Below are positions 49,522-58,030 of a stretch of 64,000 nt of DNA, in pieces. The translations under genes were made by a program, and so were the position numbers. Origin of the DNA: JACDAN01 sp035707105 (GTDB lineage Bacteria; Actinomycetota; Thermoleophilia; Gaiellales; Gaiellaceae); NCBI GenBank assembly GCA_035707105.1, contig DASSUI010000064.1, positions 1-64,000 of the forward strand, read 5' to 3'. Below the pieces are notes generated by a model, which ran no database searches, was not told the DNA's origin, and worked only from the letters and a program-made list of their open reading frames with translations. The number at the start of each line of letters is the position of its first letter. The first letter of the stretch is position 1.

Positions 49522-51022
49522 GGCCTCGATTGTAGTTGCGGGCCTCTGTGCGACCGCGGCCCTCCCGGCGGGCGCGTGGGCCGCGTTGCGGGTCGTCGTC
49601 GTCTCCGGCCTCGAGCCCGGCGACCTGGCTGCCCTCGCCGACCGCGGCGCCGTCGGCCTGCTCGTGCCGGACTCGGGGCCGCGGACGAGCGCGGGGCGGG
49701 CACGCGCTGCGCTGGAGCGGGGCGCGGTCCGCAACTCCGTCCTAGGCGGCCTGCCCGAGGGCCGGCCGCTCGTCGAGGTCGAGACGGCGGCGAGCGCACC
49801 CGAGGGCCCGGCGATCGTCCTCGGGCTTCCAAGAGGGGGCGTGCAGCGCAACGACCGGCGGTACCCGATCGCCGTCCTCGCGGCCGGCTACCGCGGACTC
49901 CTCACGTCCGACTCGACGCGCATTCCCGGGCTCGTGTCGATCGTGGACGTCGCGCCGACAGCGCTCGGCACCGACGACGCCATCGGCTCGACCGCCGACG
50001 ACGACCCGCTCGGAACGCTCGAGGACCTCGACGGTCGGATCGAGGCGAATCGTGACGCGAGGGACGTCGTCGTCCTGCTCTCGCTGGCGCTGATCGTCGC
50101 CGTCGCCGCGTTCCTCCCCGGTGCGGTGCTTCCCGCGTTCGCCGCCGTCCTGCTCGCGAACCCCGTGCTGGGAGCCGTCGGGGCGACCGAGATCTGGGTG
50201 GTCGCGCTCGTCGTCGTGCTGGCGGTGGCCGCGTCCCTCCCGCTCGCCCGGGCGGGCCCGGTCGCGCACGGTCTGCTGATGGCCGGCGTCCTCGCGGCCT
50301 ACCTCGTTGCGATGGCGATCGACGCGGGCTGGGTGGCGCTCTCGCCGCTCGGGCCGACGCAGAACTCCCGCTTCTACGGGCTGTCGAACCTGCTGGCGAC
50401 CCTGCTCCTCGTGCCGGCGCTAGCCGGTGCCGTCCTGCTCGGACGGCGTTTCGGCATGTGGGCCTTCGTCGGCGTCGCCGCCCTCTCGGTCGTCACGGTC
50501 GGCGGCACCGCGTTCGGCGCCGACGTCGGCGGCCTGATCGTGCTGCTCGCGGGGTTCGTCGTCCTCGCCGTGCTCGAGCACGGCTTCGACCGCCGGCTCG
50601 CGATCGGCGGCGCGGCCGTCGCAGCCGTGCTCGCGGTCGCGCTCGCCGTGGGCGGGTCGAGCCACGTGACGGAGGCGCTCTCGGACGGCCCGGCCGGCCT
50701 CGCGGAGGACCTGGGTCGGCGCATCCAGATCTCCTTCGAGCGCGCGACCGGCGGCTGGACGACGGCACTCGTCGTCTTCGGCGGCATCGCGGCGCTGGCC
50801 GCGCTCGCTCTGCGGGAACGGCGCCCGGTGCCGCTCGCGCTCCTGGCGGCACTCGGCGTCTCGCTCGTCGTCAACGACTCGCCGAAAGACGTCGTGGTCG
50901 CCGGGCTCGCGTGCTACCTGGTGCTCAGCAGTGCGCCGGAGCTCGCCCCACGAGCGCGCGAACCAGCGCGCCCGGCCCCTCGGGCACCGCGAGAGCGAAC
51001 CGCCCAGGCCGCGTCGCCCTGA
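49520..51022 (+). CDS. Polytopic membrane protein with extracytoplasmic N-terminal domain
   Basis: 500 aa from ATG 49520. N-terminal signal-like helix (SIVVAGLCATAALPAGAWA), about 160 soluble residues (VVVSGLEPGDLAALADRGAVGLLVPDSGP ... SIVDVAPTALG) and then about ten hydrophobic helices. The soluble part has features of alkaline-phosphatase-fold proteins, but no metal ligands I can confirm. I do not recognise the family. The last 98 bases overlap the gene on the other strand. Confidence 0.7.
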   Translation: MASIVVAGLCATAALPAGAWAALRVVVVSGLEPGDLAALADRGAVGLLVPDSGPRTSAGRARAALERGAVRNSVLGGLPEGRPLVEVETAASAPEGPAIVLGLPRGGVQRNDRRYPIAVLAAGYRGLLTSDSTRIPGLVSIVDVAPTALGTDDAIGSTADDDPLGTLEDLDGRIEANRDARDVVVLLSLALIVAVAAFLPGAVLPAFAAVLLANPVLGAVGATEIWVVALVVVLAVAASLPLARAGPVAHGLLMAGVLAAYLVAMAIDAGWVALSPLGPTQNSRFYGLSNLLATLLLVPALAGAVLLGRRFGMWAFVGVAALSVVTVGGTAFGADVGGLIVLLAGFVVLAVLEHGFDRRLAIGGAAVAAVLAVALAVGGSSHVTEALSDGPAGLAEDLGRRIQISFERATGGWTTALVVFGGIAALAALALRERRPVPLALLAALGVSLVVNDSPKDVVVAGLACYLVLSSAPELAPRAREPARPAPRAPRERTAQAASP

Positions 51023-52544
51023 GGATCGTCATCCCATCGAAGGCGCGCTGGAAGCAGACGGCGCCGGCCTTCACCCGCCAGTACCGCGTGTAGCGGATCT
51101 TCAACCGGTACCAGCCGGCGACGGAGAGGCGCCCCTCAACCCCGGCGTGGTCCAGCCGCGTGACCGTCGGCGAGCCGGGGCCGCTGAGGATCGGCTGCGG
51201 CCGCGGGACCTCGAAGATCGTGAGCTGCGGGCTCCGGAAAACCTCACGGAGGCCGGACGACCCCGACCGGAGCAGCGCGGCTTCGCGCTCCTCGCCCTTC
51301 TGGCCGAGCCGCGTCTCCGGGAGGATCACGAATCGCACGCCCATGCCGCGGAGCCACCTGCGGTAGGAGGCCGGGCCGAGCGGCTTCTCGTAGAAGAGGT
51401 CGTTGCGGGCGATGTCGATCTGGCGGTACCAGCCGCGTGCGAGGGAGAGGCCCTCCCTCGGCAGCCAGTAGGCCTCCCAGTGGTCGAACGTGGGGACGAC
51501 CTCCACGCGGTAGTCGGGCGTCGAGTGCTCCCGGAGGAAGGTGACGGCGGGTGCCCAGAAGGCCCGGTGGGCCGCGCGGACGTCCGTCCGGTCGAGGGCG
51601 GCGCCGGCGTAGGGCGCGACGTTGTAGACGAGCGCGGCCGACAGCGCGAGCGCCGTGAGCCACCTCGGCCGGAAGCGGGCCACGACGGCCGTCATCAGCA
51701 TCACGGGGAAGACGACCGACCGCAGCCGCGTGAGGTTCTCGCCGACCGGGGTCGAGACCGCGAACATGGCGATGCTCGCGACGCCCCAGACGACGAAGAA
51801 CGCGCCGAGGAACGCGCCGTGACGGGAGCGCCGGGCGAGCTCGGCCCCGAGCACGCTCACCGTCAGAACCGCGGCGAGCTCGAGCGCGCGGAACGGGTAG
51901 GGGCCGCTGCTGGGGAAGAACGCGAGGAGCGCGACCTGCACCGCAGCGATCCCGGCGAGCGCGGCGACGAAGGCGAGGGCGTGGGTGCCGACCCGCCGGA
52001 CGAGGGCGAGCGCGAGAAACACGAGGCAGAGGAAGACGAACGCGAGCGGGCTGAAGCCGAGCGTGAGCGCGGCGGCACCGGCGGCGAGCCAGCGGCGGCC
52101 GCCCTGGAGCGAGCGCAGGGAGCCGAGCGCCGCGGCGAGCCCGAGCGCGTAGCTGTAGGTGCCGACGAAGATCGGCCCGGCGGCGAGGATTGCGAACGCC
52201 CGGGCCGGCCAATGCGCGGCCTCGCCCCACTCCCGCTCGACGATCGAGGCGAAGAGCGCGGCGGAGAGGACGACCGCGGCGAACACGAGCGGCAGGTTCC
52301 CCACGAGCGCGGCGGGCAGGTAGTAGAGGAGGCTGTAGGAGGCGAGCGGGTAGTGCCCGCCGTACCAGAGGTTGTCCCAGACGTACACACCCTGCTCGAC
52401 GAGCAGCGTCCGGTAGAGATGGGCCGGCGCGTCGCCGGTCGGAGGGGCGAGCGCCACGAGCAGCGCGGCGCCGACGCACGCGAGCATCCCGGCGATCAGG
52501 ATCTCCCGACGGGGCGCGATCAGGCGGGACACGGCGGCGGTCAT
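50925..52544 (-). CDS. Polytopic membrane protein, GT-C glycosyltransferase-like
   Basis: 539 aa. About ten membrane helices in the first 330 residues (start MTAAVSRLIAPRREILIAGMLACVGAALLVALAPP), with an early extracytoplasmic loop DAPAHLYRTLLVEQGVYVWDNLWYGGHYPLASYSLLYY. This resembles GT-C/YfhO-like proteins that have an acidic motif there. A C-terminal soluble domain follows (VEVVPTFDHWEAYWLPREG ...). Substrate unknown. It ends inside the preceding plus-strand gene. Confidence 0.7.
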   Translation of the reverse strand: MTAAVSRLIAPRREILIAGMLACVGAALLVALAPPTGDAPAHLYRTLLVEQGVYVWDNLWYGGHYPLASYSLLYYLPAALVGNLPLVFAAVVLSAALFASIVEREWGEAAHWPARAFAILAAGPIFVGTYSYALGLAAALGSLRSLQGGRRWLAAGAAALTLGFSPLAFVFLCLVFLALALVRRVGTHALAFVAALAGIAAVQVALLAFFPSSGPYPFRALELAAVLTVSVLGAELARRSRHGAFLGAFFVVWGVASIAMFAVSTPVGENLTRLRSVVFPVMLMTAVVARFRPRWLTALALSAALVYNVAPYAGAALDRTDVRAAHRAFWAPAVTFLREHSTPDYRVEVVPTFDHWEAYWLPREGLSLARGWYRQIDIARNDLFYEKPLGPASYRRWLRGMGVRFVILPETRLGQKGEEREAALLRSGSSGLREVFRSPQLTIFEVPRPQPILSGPGSPTVTRLDHAGVEGRLSVAGWYRLKIRYTRYWRVKAGAVCFQRAFDGMTILRATRPGRFALAVPEGPGALVRALVGRAPAHC

Positions 52545-52572
52545 CCCCCGTTAGTTTGACGGCTCCGCCGGG

Positions 52573-52588
52573 TAGACTCGCGCCCGTG
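52573..52588 (+). promoter_or_regulatory. Leaderless promoter of the cytochrome c gene
   Basis: TAGACT (52573-52578), seven bases, then GTG at 52586, with no ribosome site. It has the same layout as the -10 boxes at 29736 and 36234. Confidence 0.45.
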
Positions 52589-53068
52589 CGCCGTCTCGCG
52601 CTCATCGCCGCGTTCGCAGCGCTGCTCGCAGGTTGCGGTGGATCCGAGGAGACCGCTCCCGTTCCGGAGACGGTGGACACCACCGCCACGCAGACGGAGA
52701 CCGGCGGCGCGACGACGGGCGAGACCGAGACCGGCGAGACCGCAACCGGCGAGACCGAGACGACGACGGGCGGCGGCGCCGTCGAGGGTGACCCCGAGGC
52801 CGGCAAGGAGGTCTTCGCGGCGAACGGCTGCGGCAGCTGCCACACCTTCCAGCCGGCCGGCTCGACGGGCACGACCGGGCCCGATCTCGACAAGCTGGCG
52901 GACTTCGCGAAGAACGCGAACAAGCCGCTCGCCGAGTTCACGCGCGAGTCGATCGAGGACCCGAGCGCCTACGTCGAGCAGGGGTTCCCCGACGGGGTCA
53001 TGCCCAAGTACGACCAGCTCAGCGACAAAGAGCTGAACGACCTCGTCGCGTTCCTGACCCAGACCTAG
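52586..53068 (+). CDS. Lipoprotein class I cytochrome c
   Basis: 160 aa. Lipobox LLAGCGG, then a Thr/Glu/Gly-rich linker with three 15-bp repeats (52718-52762, GETET-type). The heme domain has CGSCH and the axial Met in GVMPKYDQLSDKELNDLVAFL. It is a membrane-tethered electron carrier outside the cell membrane. It is immediately followed, with no gap, by serS, a functionally unrelated gene. Confidence 0.92.
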   Translation: MRRLALIAAFAALLAGCGGSEETAPVPETVDTTATQTETGGATTGETETGETATGETETTTGGGAVEGDPEAGKEVFAANGCGSCHTFQPAGSTGTTGPDLDKLADFAKNANKPLAEFTRESIEDPSAYVEQGFPDGVMPKYDQLSDKELNDLVAFLTQT

Positions 53069-54271
53069 GTGATCGACCTCCGGGCTGCGCGCAGCGACCC
53101 GGACCGCCTGCGGACCGGGATCGCGCGAAAGGGAGGCGGCAAGGCGTTCGACGAGCTCCTCGACGCCGACGCGCGGTGGCGGGAGCTGGTTCCGCAGGTC
53201 GACGAGCTGCGCGGGCGGCAGAAGCTCAAGGGCAAGCCGACGCCGGAGCAGATCGAGGAGCTGAAGCAGGTGAAGGAGGACCTGCGCCGGCTCGAGGAGG
53301 AGCTCGCGGGCGCCGAGGCGCGTAGGGACGAGTTCCTGCAGCAGGTGCCGAACCCCGCGCACGAGTCGGTTCCGGACGAGGAGACCGACGACGCGGAGGG
53401 CGAGATCGTCCGCGAGGTCGGCGAGCGCCCGGCGCTCGACGAGCCGAAGGAGCATCTGGAGCTCGGCGGCTACGACATGGAACGGGGCGCACGCCTGTCC
53501 GGCTCGCGGTTCGGCTACATCGTCGGCGACGCGGCGCGGCTCTCGCTGGCGCTGTACCGCTGGGCGCTCGACCGGCTGGTCGCGGAGGGCTTCACGCCGG
53601 TGATCCCGCCGGTGCTCGTCCGCGAGGAGGCGATGTACGGGACCGGGTTCTTCCCGGCGGAGCGCTTCGAGATCTACGAGGTGGCCGACGAGGGCCTGTT
53701 CCTGACGGGCACGTCCGAGGTGGCGCTGGCGGGGCTGCACATGGGCGAGATCCTCGAGCCCGAGCAGCTGCCCCTCGAGTACACCGCCTTCTCGGCGAAC
53801 TTCCGGCGCGAAGCGGGTGCGGCCGGGCGCGACACGCGCGGGATGTTCCGCGTCCACCAGTTCAACAAGGTCGAGATGTTCGCGTACACGCTCCCGGGCG
53901 AGTCGTGGGACGAGTACGAGCGGCTCGTCGGAATCGAGGAGTCGCTCGTCCAGGAGCTCGGCCTGCCCTACCGGGTCGTGAACATCGCGGCCGGCCAGCT
54001 CAGCGCGGCGGCCGCGAAGCGGATCGACATCGAGGCATGGTTCCCGTCGCAGGAGCGCTATCGCGAGATCACGTCGGCGTCGAATACGACCGACTACCAG
54101 GCCCGCCGGCTCGGGATCCGCTATCGCGCCGACGGCGGGACAGAGTTCGTCCACACGCTCAACGGGACCGCCGTCACCGACCGGTGGGCGCTCGCGATAC
54201 TCGAGAATTTCCTGGGCGACGTGCCCGACGTGCTCCGACAGTACGGTGCTCCGGAACGCGTCGAGAAGTAA
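53069..54271 (+). CDS. serS: Seryl-tRNA synthetase
   Basis: 400 aa, GTG at 53069 directly after the cytochrome stop. N-terminal coiled-coil arm (about residues 30-100, with VDELRGRQKLKGKPTPEQIEEL), class II core: TGTSEVALAGLH, motif 2 FRREAGAAGRDTRGMFRVHQFNKVEMF, motif 3 region THTLNGTAVTDRWALAILENF-like (HTLNGTAV). It charges tRNA-Ser. Slightly shorter than the usual 420-430 aa because of a compact arm. Confidence 0.96.
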   Translation: MIDLRAARSDPDRLRTGIARKGGGKAFDELLDADARWRELVPQVDELRGRQKLKGKPTPEQIEELKQVKEDLRRLEEELAGAEARRDEFLQQVPNPAHESVPDEETDDAEGEIVREVGERPALDEPKEHLELGGYDMERGARLSGSRFGYIVGDAARLSLALYRWALDRLVAEGFTPVIPPVLVREEAMYGTGFFPAERFEIYEVADEGLFLTGTSEVALAGLHMGEILEPEQLPLEYTAFSANFRREAGAAGRDTRGMFRVHQFNKVEMFAYTLPGESWDEYERLVGIEESLVQELGLPYRVVNIAAGQLSAAAAKRIDIEAWFPSQERYREITSASNTTDYQARRLGIRYRADGGTEFVHTLNGTAVTDRWALAILENFLGDVPDVLRQYGAPERVEK

Positions 54272-54286
54272 TCCCGTCGTCGAGGC

Positions 54287-55252
54287 CTAGAGCGACGCGG
54301 GTTCGCCGGTGTCGGCCGAGCGGTACAGGGCGTCGATCGCCCTCGCCTGCGCCACCGCGTCCTTACGGCCGAGGAGCGGCTCGGCCTCGCCGCGGATCGC
54401 CTCCGTGAGGTTCTCGAGCTCCAGGCGGTAGGAGTCGACTGGCTCGAGCGCGATTTCGTCCACGCCGCCGTCGCGGCGCAGCTCGATCACCGGCCGGCGG
54501 CAGTGCCACGGATCGTCGAGGAACAGCGAGCCCTCGGTACCGACGACCTCGAGTTCGTCGCGCATCGGCAACCGGAAGCCGCAGTCGAACTGGCCGACGA
54601 CGCCGCCCGGGAAGGTCATCGTCGCCGCGAAGACGGTGTCGACCCCCGCCTCTTCGAGGCTCGTCCCGAAGGCGCGGAGCGGCTCCCCTGCCACGAAGCG
54701 CGAGCCGCTGACGCAGTAGGAGCCCACGTCCATCAACGCCCCGCCGTCGAGGTCGGCCGCCAGCCGGATGTTCGCGGCGTCGGTGATCGTGAAGCTGAAT
54801 GCCGCACGCACGACGCGCGGCTCGCCGACCGCTCCTCCGTCGAGGAGCTCCTTCAGCCGCGCAGTCTGCGGGTTGTGGCGGTACATGAACGCCTCCGTGA
54901 GGATCAGCCCCTCCCGCTCGGCGACGTCGAAGGCCCGCTCGACGTCCTGGGGCCTCCGGCTCAGCGGCTTCTCGCACAGGACGTGCTTGCCGGCCTCGAG
55001 CGCGCGGATCGACCACTCGACGTGGAGTGAGTTCGGAAGGGGGTTGTAGATCGCGTCCAGCTCCGGGTCGGCGAGCAGCTCCTCGTAGCTCCCGTACGCT
55101 CGCTCGATCCCGTGCTCGGCGGCATAGGCGTCGGCGCGCGCCCGGTCCCGGCTCGCCACCGCCGCGACCTCGACCCGGTCGGACGCTCGAGCGCCGGCCA
55201 GCACGAGCCGGTTGATCCGCGCGGTGGACAGGACCCCGAGACGGACGCTCAT
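54287..55252 (-). CDS. Gfo/Idh/MocA-family dehydrogenase
   Basis: 321 aa. Rossmann N-terminus (RLGVLSTARINRLVLAGAR), the EKP motif in HVLCEKPLSRRPQDV that supplies the catalytic Lys, and the C-terminal alpha/beta domain (GGALMDVGSYCVSGSRFVAGEP). It oxidises a sugar or inositol-type substrate with NAD(P). It is the last gene of the sugar operon; ATG overlaps the xylulokinase stop. Confidence 0.9.
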   Translation of the reverse strand: MSVRLGVLSTARINRLVLAGARASDRVEVAAVASRDRARADAYAAEHGIERAYGSYEELLADPELDAIYNPLPNSLHVEWSIRALEAGKHVLCEKPLSRRPQDVERAFDVAEREGLILTEAFMYRHNPQTARLKELLDGGAVGEPRVVRAAFSFTITDAANIRLAADLDGGALMDVGSYCVSGSRFVAGEPLRAFGTSLEEAGVDTVFAATMTFPGGVVGQFDCGFRLPMRDELEVVGTEGSLFLDDPWHCRRPVIELRRDGGVDEIALEPVDSYRLELENLTEAIRGEAEPLLGRKDAVAQARAIDALYRSADTGEPASL

Positions 55253-56646
55253 CGTGCCTCCAGTGGTCGCAGGGCCGGGTACAGGGAGCGGAAGCGCTCG
55301 TAGCCGTCGTCGTACACGCGCTGCCATTCGGGGTCTGGCTCGATCTCGTCGCGGACGCGCACGCAGCGTTCGACCGCCTCTCGGACGTCCGCGAACACGC
55401 CCGAGGCCACGCCGGACAGGAGCGCTGCTCCGTAGGCCGCGCCCTCCTCCGCGACCGTCCGCTGCAGCGGGAGCCCAAGCACCGAGGCGGCGATCCGCAG
55501 CCACAGCTCGCTCCTGGAGCCCCCGCCGGACACCCGGCCGACGTCCGCCCTGCAGCCGAGGTCGCGGAGGAGCTCGAGACAGTCGCGGAGGCCGTACGCG
55601 ACGCCCTCGAGGACCGCGCGCGCGAGCGCGCCGCGGTCGTGCCGGAGCGACAGTCCGACGAACGCGCCCCGTGCGTCCGGATCGGCGTGGGGCGTCCGCT
55701 CGCCGGCCAGGTACGGGGCGAACCGGAGGCCCTCGGTGCCCGGGACCCAGCGCGCCGCCTCTGCGTCCAGCCGCCCGTACGGCTCGCCGGGGGCGAACCG
55801 GTCGCGGAACCACTGGAGGGATCCGGCCGCGGAAAGCATCACCCCCATGGCGTGCCAGACGCCCGGCACCGCGTGGCAGAAGACGTGCGCCCGGCCCTGC
55901 GGGTCGCGCGCGAACTCGGAAAGCGGTGCGAACACGACCCCGGAGGTCCCGAGCACGACGGAGACCGGCCCCGGCTCGTGGACGCCGACGCCGAGCGCGC
56001 CGGCCGCCTGGTCGCCGGCGCCGGCGACCTCGGTCGACTCGGCCACAGCCGGTAGCCACTCCGCCGGGATGTCGAGCGTCGCGAGCACCTCGTCGCTCCA
56101 CCGACGGCCTGCGACGTCGAAGAGCAGCGTCCCGGACGCGTCGGCCGCGTCGGCGGCCGACTCGCCGAAGAGACGGAGGCGGACATAGTCCTTCGGAAGG
56201 AGCACGTGCGCGATCCGGCCGTAGACCTCGGGCTCGTGCCGACGCAGCCACAGGAGCTTCGGCGCCGTGAACCCCGGCAGCGCCCGGTTCCCGGTCAGCT
56301 CGATCAGCCGCTCGAGCCCGATCCGCGCTTCGATCTCCGCGCACTCGGACGCGGTCCGCTGGTCGTTCCACAGGATCGCGGGCCGCAGCACGCGCCCCTG
56401 GTCGTCGAGTGTGACGAGGCCGTGCATCTGGCCGGAGAGGCCGACTCGCTCGCCCTCGGCGCCGAGCCGGCGGAGGGCCCCCTCCGCGGCCCGCACCCAG
56501 TCCTCCGGATCCTGCTCGGCCCACCCCGGCCGGGGCGTCGACAGTTCGTAGCCCTCCTCGGCGCGGCCGACGACCTCGCCGGCGTCCGACAGCACGAGCG
56601 CCTTGACGCCGGTCGTCCCGACGTCGACCCCTACGAGCGGCGTCAC
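55249..56646 (-). CDS. xylB: Xylulokinase
   Basis: 465 aa, FGGY family. ATP-site VGVDVGTTGVKALVLS, substrate segment LSGQMHGLVTLDDQGRVLRPAILWNDQRT, adenosine loop VSGGGSRSELWLRIAASVLG. It phosphorylates D-xylulose. GTG at 56646 overlaps the previous stop. The SGQMHG motif favours xylulokinase over other FGGY kinases. Confidence 0.9.
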   Translation of the reverse strand: MTPLVGVDVGTTGVKALVLSDAGEVVGRAEEGYELSTPRPGWAEQDPEDWVRAAEGALRRLGAEGERVGLSGQMHGLVTLDDQGRVLRPAILWNDQRTASECAEIEARIGLERLIELTGNRALPGFTAPKLLWLRRHEPEVYGRIAHVLLPKDYVRLRLFGESAADAADASGTLLFDVAGRRWSDEVLATLDIPAEWLPAVAESTEVAGAGDQAAGALGVGVHEPGPVSVVLGTSGVVFAPLSEFARDPQGRAHVFCHAVPGVWHAMGVMLSAAGSLQWFRDRFAPGEPYGRLDAEAARWVPGTEGLRFAPYLAGERTPHADPDARGAFVGLSLRHDRGALARAVLEGVAYGLRDCLELLRDLGCRADVGRVSGGGSRSELWLRIAASVLGLPLQRTVAEEGAAYGAALLSGVASGVFADVREAVERCVRVRDEIEPDPEWQRVYDDGYERFRSLYPALRPLEAR

Positions 56647-57035
56647 GAAGCGGCGAGCCCGGCCGCCTGCAGCCCCACGCGCGCGAGCGCCTCGTCCTCG
56701 GCGCCGGGCAGCCCGCTGACCCCGACCGCGCCGATGCGCCGCCCGTCCTCCACGGCGGCGATGCCGCCCCGGAAGAACGTGAAAAAGGGGTCGAAGCTCG
56801 CGAGCTCCGCGGCGTCACCCCGCACCTTTTCCGCCAGCTCGCCCGTGGAGGGGACGTCGCTTCGCGCCGCGGTATAGGCCTTGCGCTGGGCGTTCAGGCG
56901 CGTGTCGTGCGCCGCCCCGTCCATGGTCGCGGCGGCGACGAGCTCGCCGTGGTCGTCTGCCACGAACACGGAGACCGGACCCGGCGCGGCGCGGACGACG
57001 GCGTCGACGATCGCCTGCGCCTGCTCCAGCGTCAT
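56643..57035 (-). CDS. GlcG/HbpS-like protein
   Basis: 130 aa, complete. MTLEQAQAIVDAVVRAA and VFVADDHGELVAAATMDGA plus the FFRGGIAAVEDGRRIGAVGVSG end fit the GlcG/HbpS (heme-degrading/corrinoid-like) fold. Such small proteins often accompany glycolate, diol or sugar catabolic genes. Function in this operon unknown. ATG overlaps the isomerase stop. Confidence 0.85.
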   Translation of the reverse strand: MTLEQAQAIVDAVVRAAPGPVSVFVADDHGELVAAATMDGAAHDTRLNAQRKAYTAARSDVPSTGELAEKVRGDAAELASFDPFFTFFRGGIAAVEDGRRIGAVGVSGLPGAEDEALARVGLQAAGLAAS

Positions 57036-58030
57036 GCCCCGAGCGCCGCGTAGACGAGCTCGTACGCGCGCACGGCGTCCTTCTCCGACTGCGCCTCCCG
57101 CAACGCCGGCTCGTCGATGCGCGCCGCGACCCCGTCGATGAAGCGCCACTGGAGCACGCTCCGGCGCACGGCCTGAACGGCGTCCTCGGTGTAGGGGTAG
57201 AGGTCGAAACCGAGCCGCTCGCCGTTGTCGCCGTAGCCGGCCCGCCGCAGCTCGAGCGCGAGCTCGAGCGTCTCCATGAACGCCGTCGCCCCGACCATGT
57301 TGTCGTCGTCGAAGGTCCCCCAGCCGGAGTTCGCGTGCTGGTGCCCGAGCAGCCCCTCGCCGGCGAGCAGGGCGGCGTACTCGCCGAGGCTCTCGCCGTT
57401 CATGATCAGGTGCTGCCAGTCCATGTTGACCTTGACGCTGTCGATCCCGCGCGCCCGCAGCTTGTGGATGACGTGCAGCGTCATCCCGACGTTCCGCATG
57501 AAGATCTTCATGGCCGGCTCCGAGTTCTTGTGCTCCAGGAAGACGAGGACGCCGTGCTCGGCGCAGCGCTCCGCCGCCTCGGCGACGCCGTCCACGAGCC
57601 ACTGCCAGCTCTCGGCGTACGGCGTCTGAAACGGGTAGTTGTAGCCCTCGATCCCGGGCCAGATGATGAAGTGGGCGCCGAGCGAGCCCGCGAGGTCCGC
57701 AGCCACCGCCGTCCGGCGGCGAGCCTCGGCGCGGATGTCGGCGTCCGGCGAGGTCAGGCCGCCCCGGCCGAACCGCGGGTCGAGGTGGAGGCCGCTCGCG
57801 AGCGCGTAGACGTCGTGCTCGCCGAGCGCCTCGCGGATCTCGTCGACGTTGCGCTCGTCCAGTTCGTTCGGGTAGTGGAACTCGTAGCCGTCGATCAGCT
57901 CTCCGAGCCCGTCGACCGCCCTCTTCACCCGCTCGACCGTCGACTCGCCGGCGTGCTCCGGCTGGTAGCCCGTCGGCACGAAACGGGTCACCATCGGGCC
58001 GAGCGCCCAGATCCCGAGGCTCGTCTTCAT
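57032..58030 (-). CDS. Xylose isomerase-like TIM-barrel sugar isomerase
   Basis: 332 aa. Barrel motifs with probable metal ligands: VFLEHKNSEPAMK, VKVNMDWQHLIMNGE, LGHQHANSGWGTFDDDN and LGFDLYPYTEDA. It resembles the xylose/rhamnose isomerase-like superfamily, shorter than classical XylA (about 390 aa). With xylulokinase downstream it would supply a ketopentose. The exact sugar is not certain. Confidence 0.85.
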   Translation of the reverse strand: MKTSLGIWALGPMVTRFVPTGYQPEHAGESTVERVKRAVDGLGELIDGYEFHYPNELDERNVDEIREALGEHDVYALASGLHLDPRFGRGGLTSPDADIRAEARRRTAVAADLAGSLGAHFIIWPGIEGYNYPFQTPYAESWQWLVDGVAEAAERCAEHGVLVFLEHKNSEPAMKIFMRNVGMTLHVIHKLRARGIDSVKVNMDWQHLIMNGESLGEYAALLAGEGLLGHQHANSGWGTFDDDNMVGATAFMETLELALELRRAGYGDNGERLGFDLYPYTEDAVQAVRRSVLQWRFIDGVAARIDEPALREAQSEKDAVRAYELVYAALGA

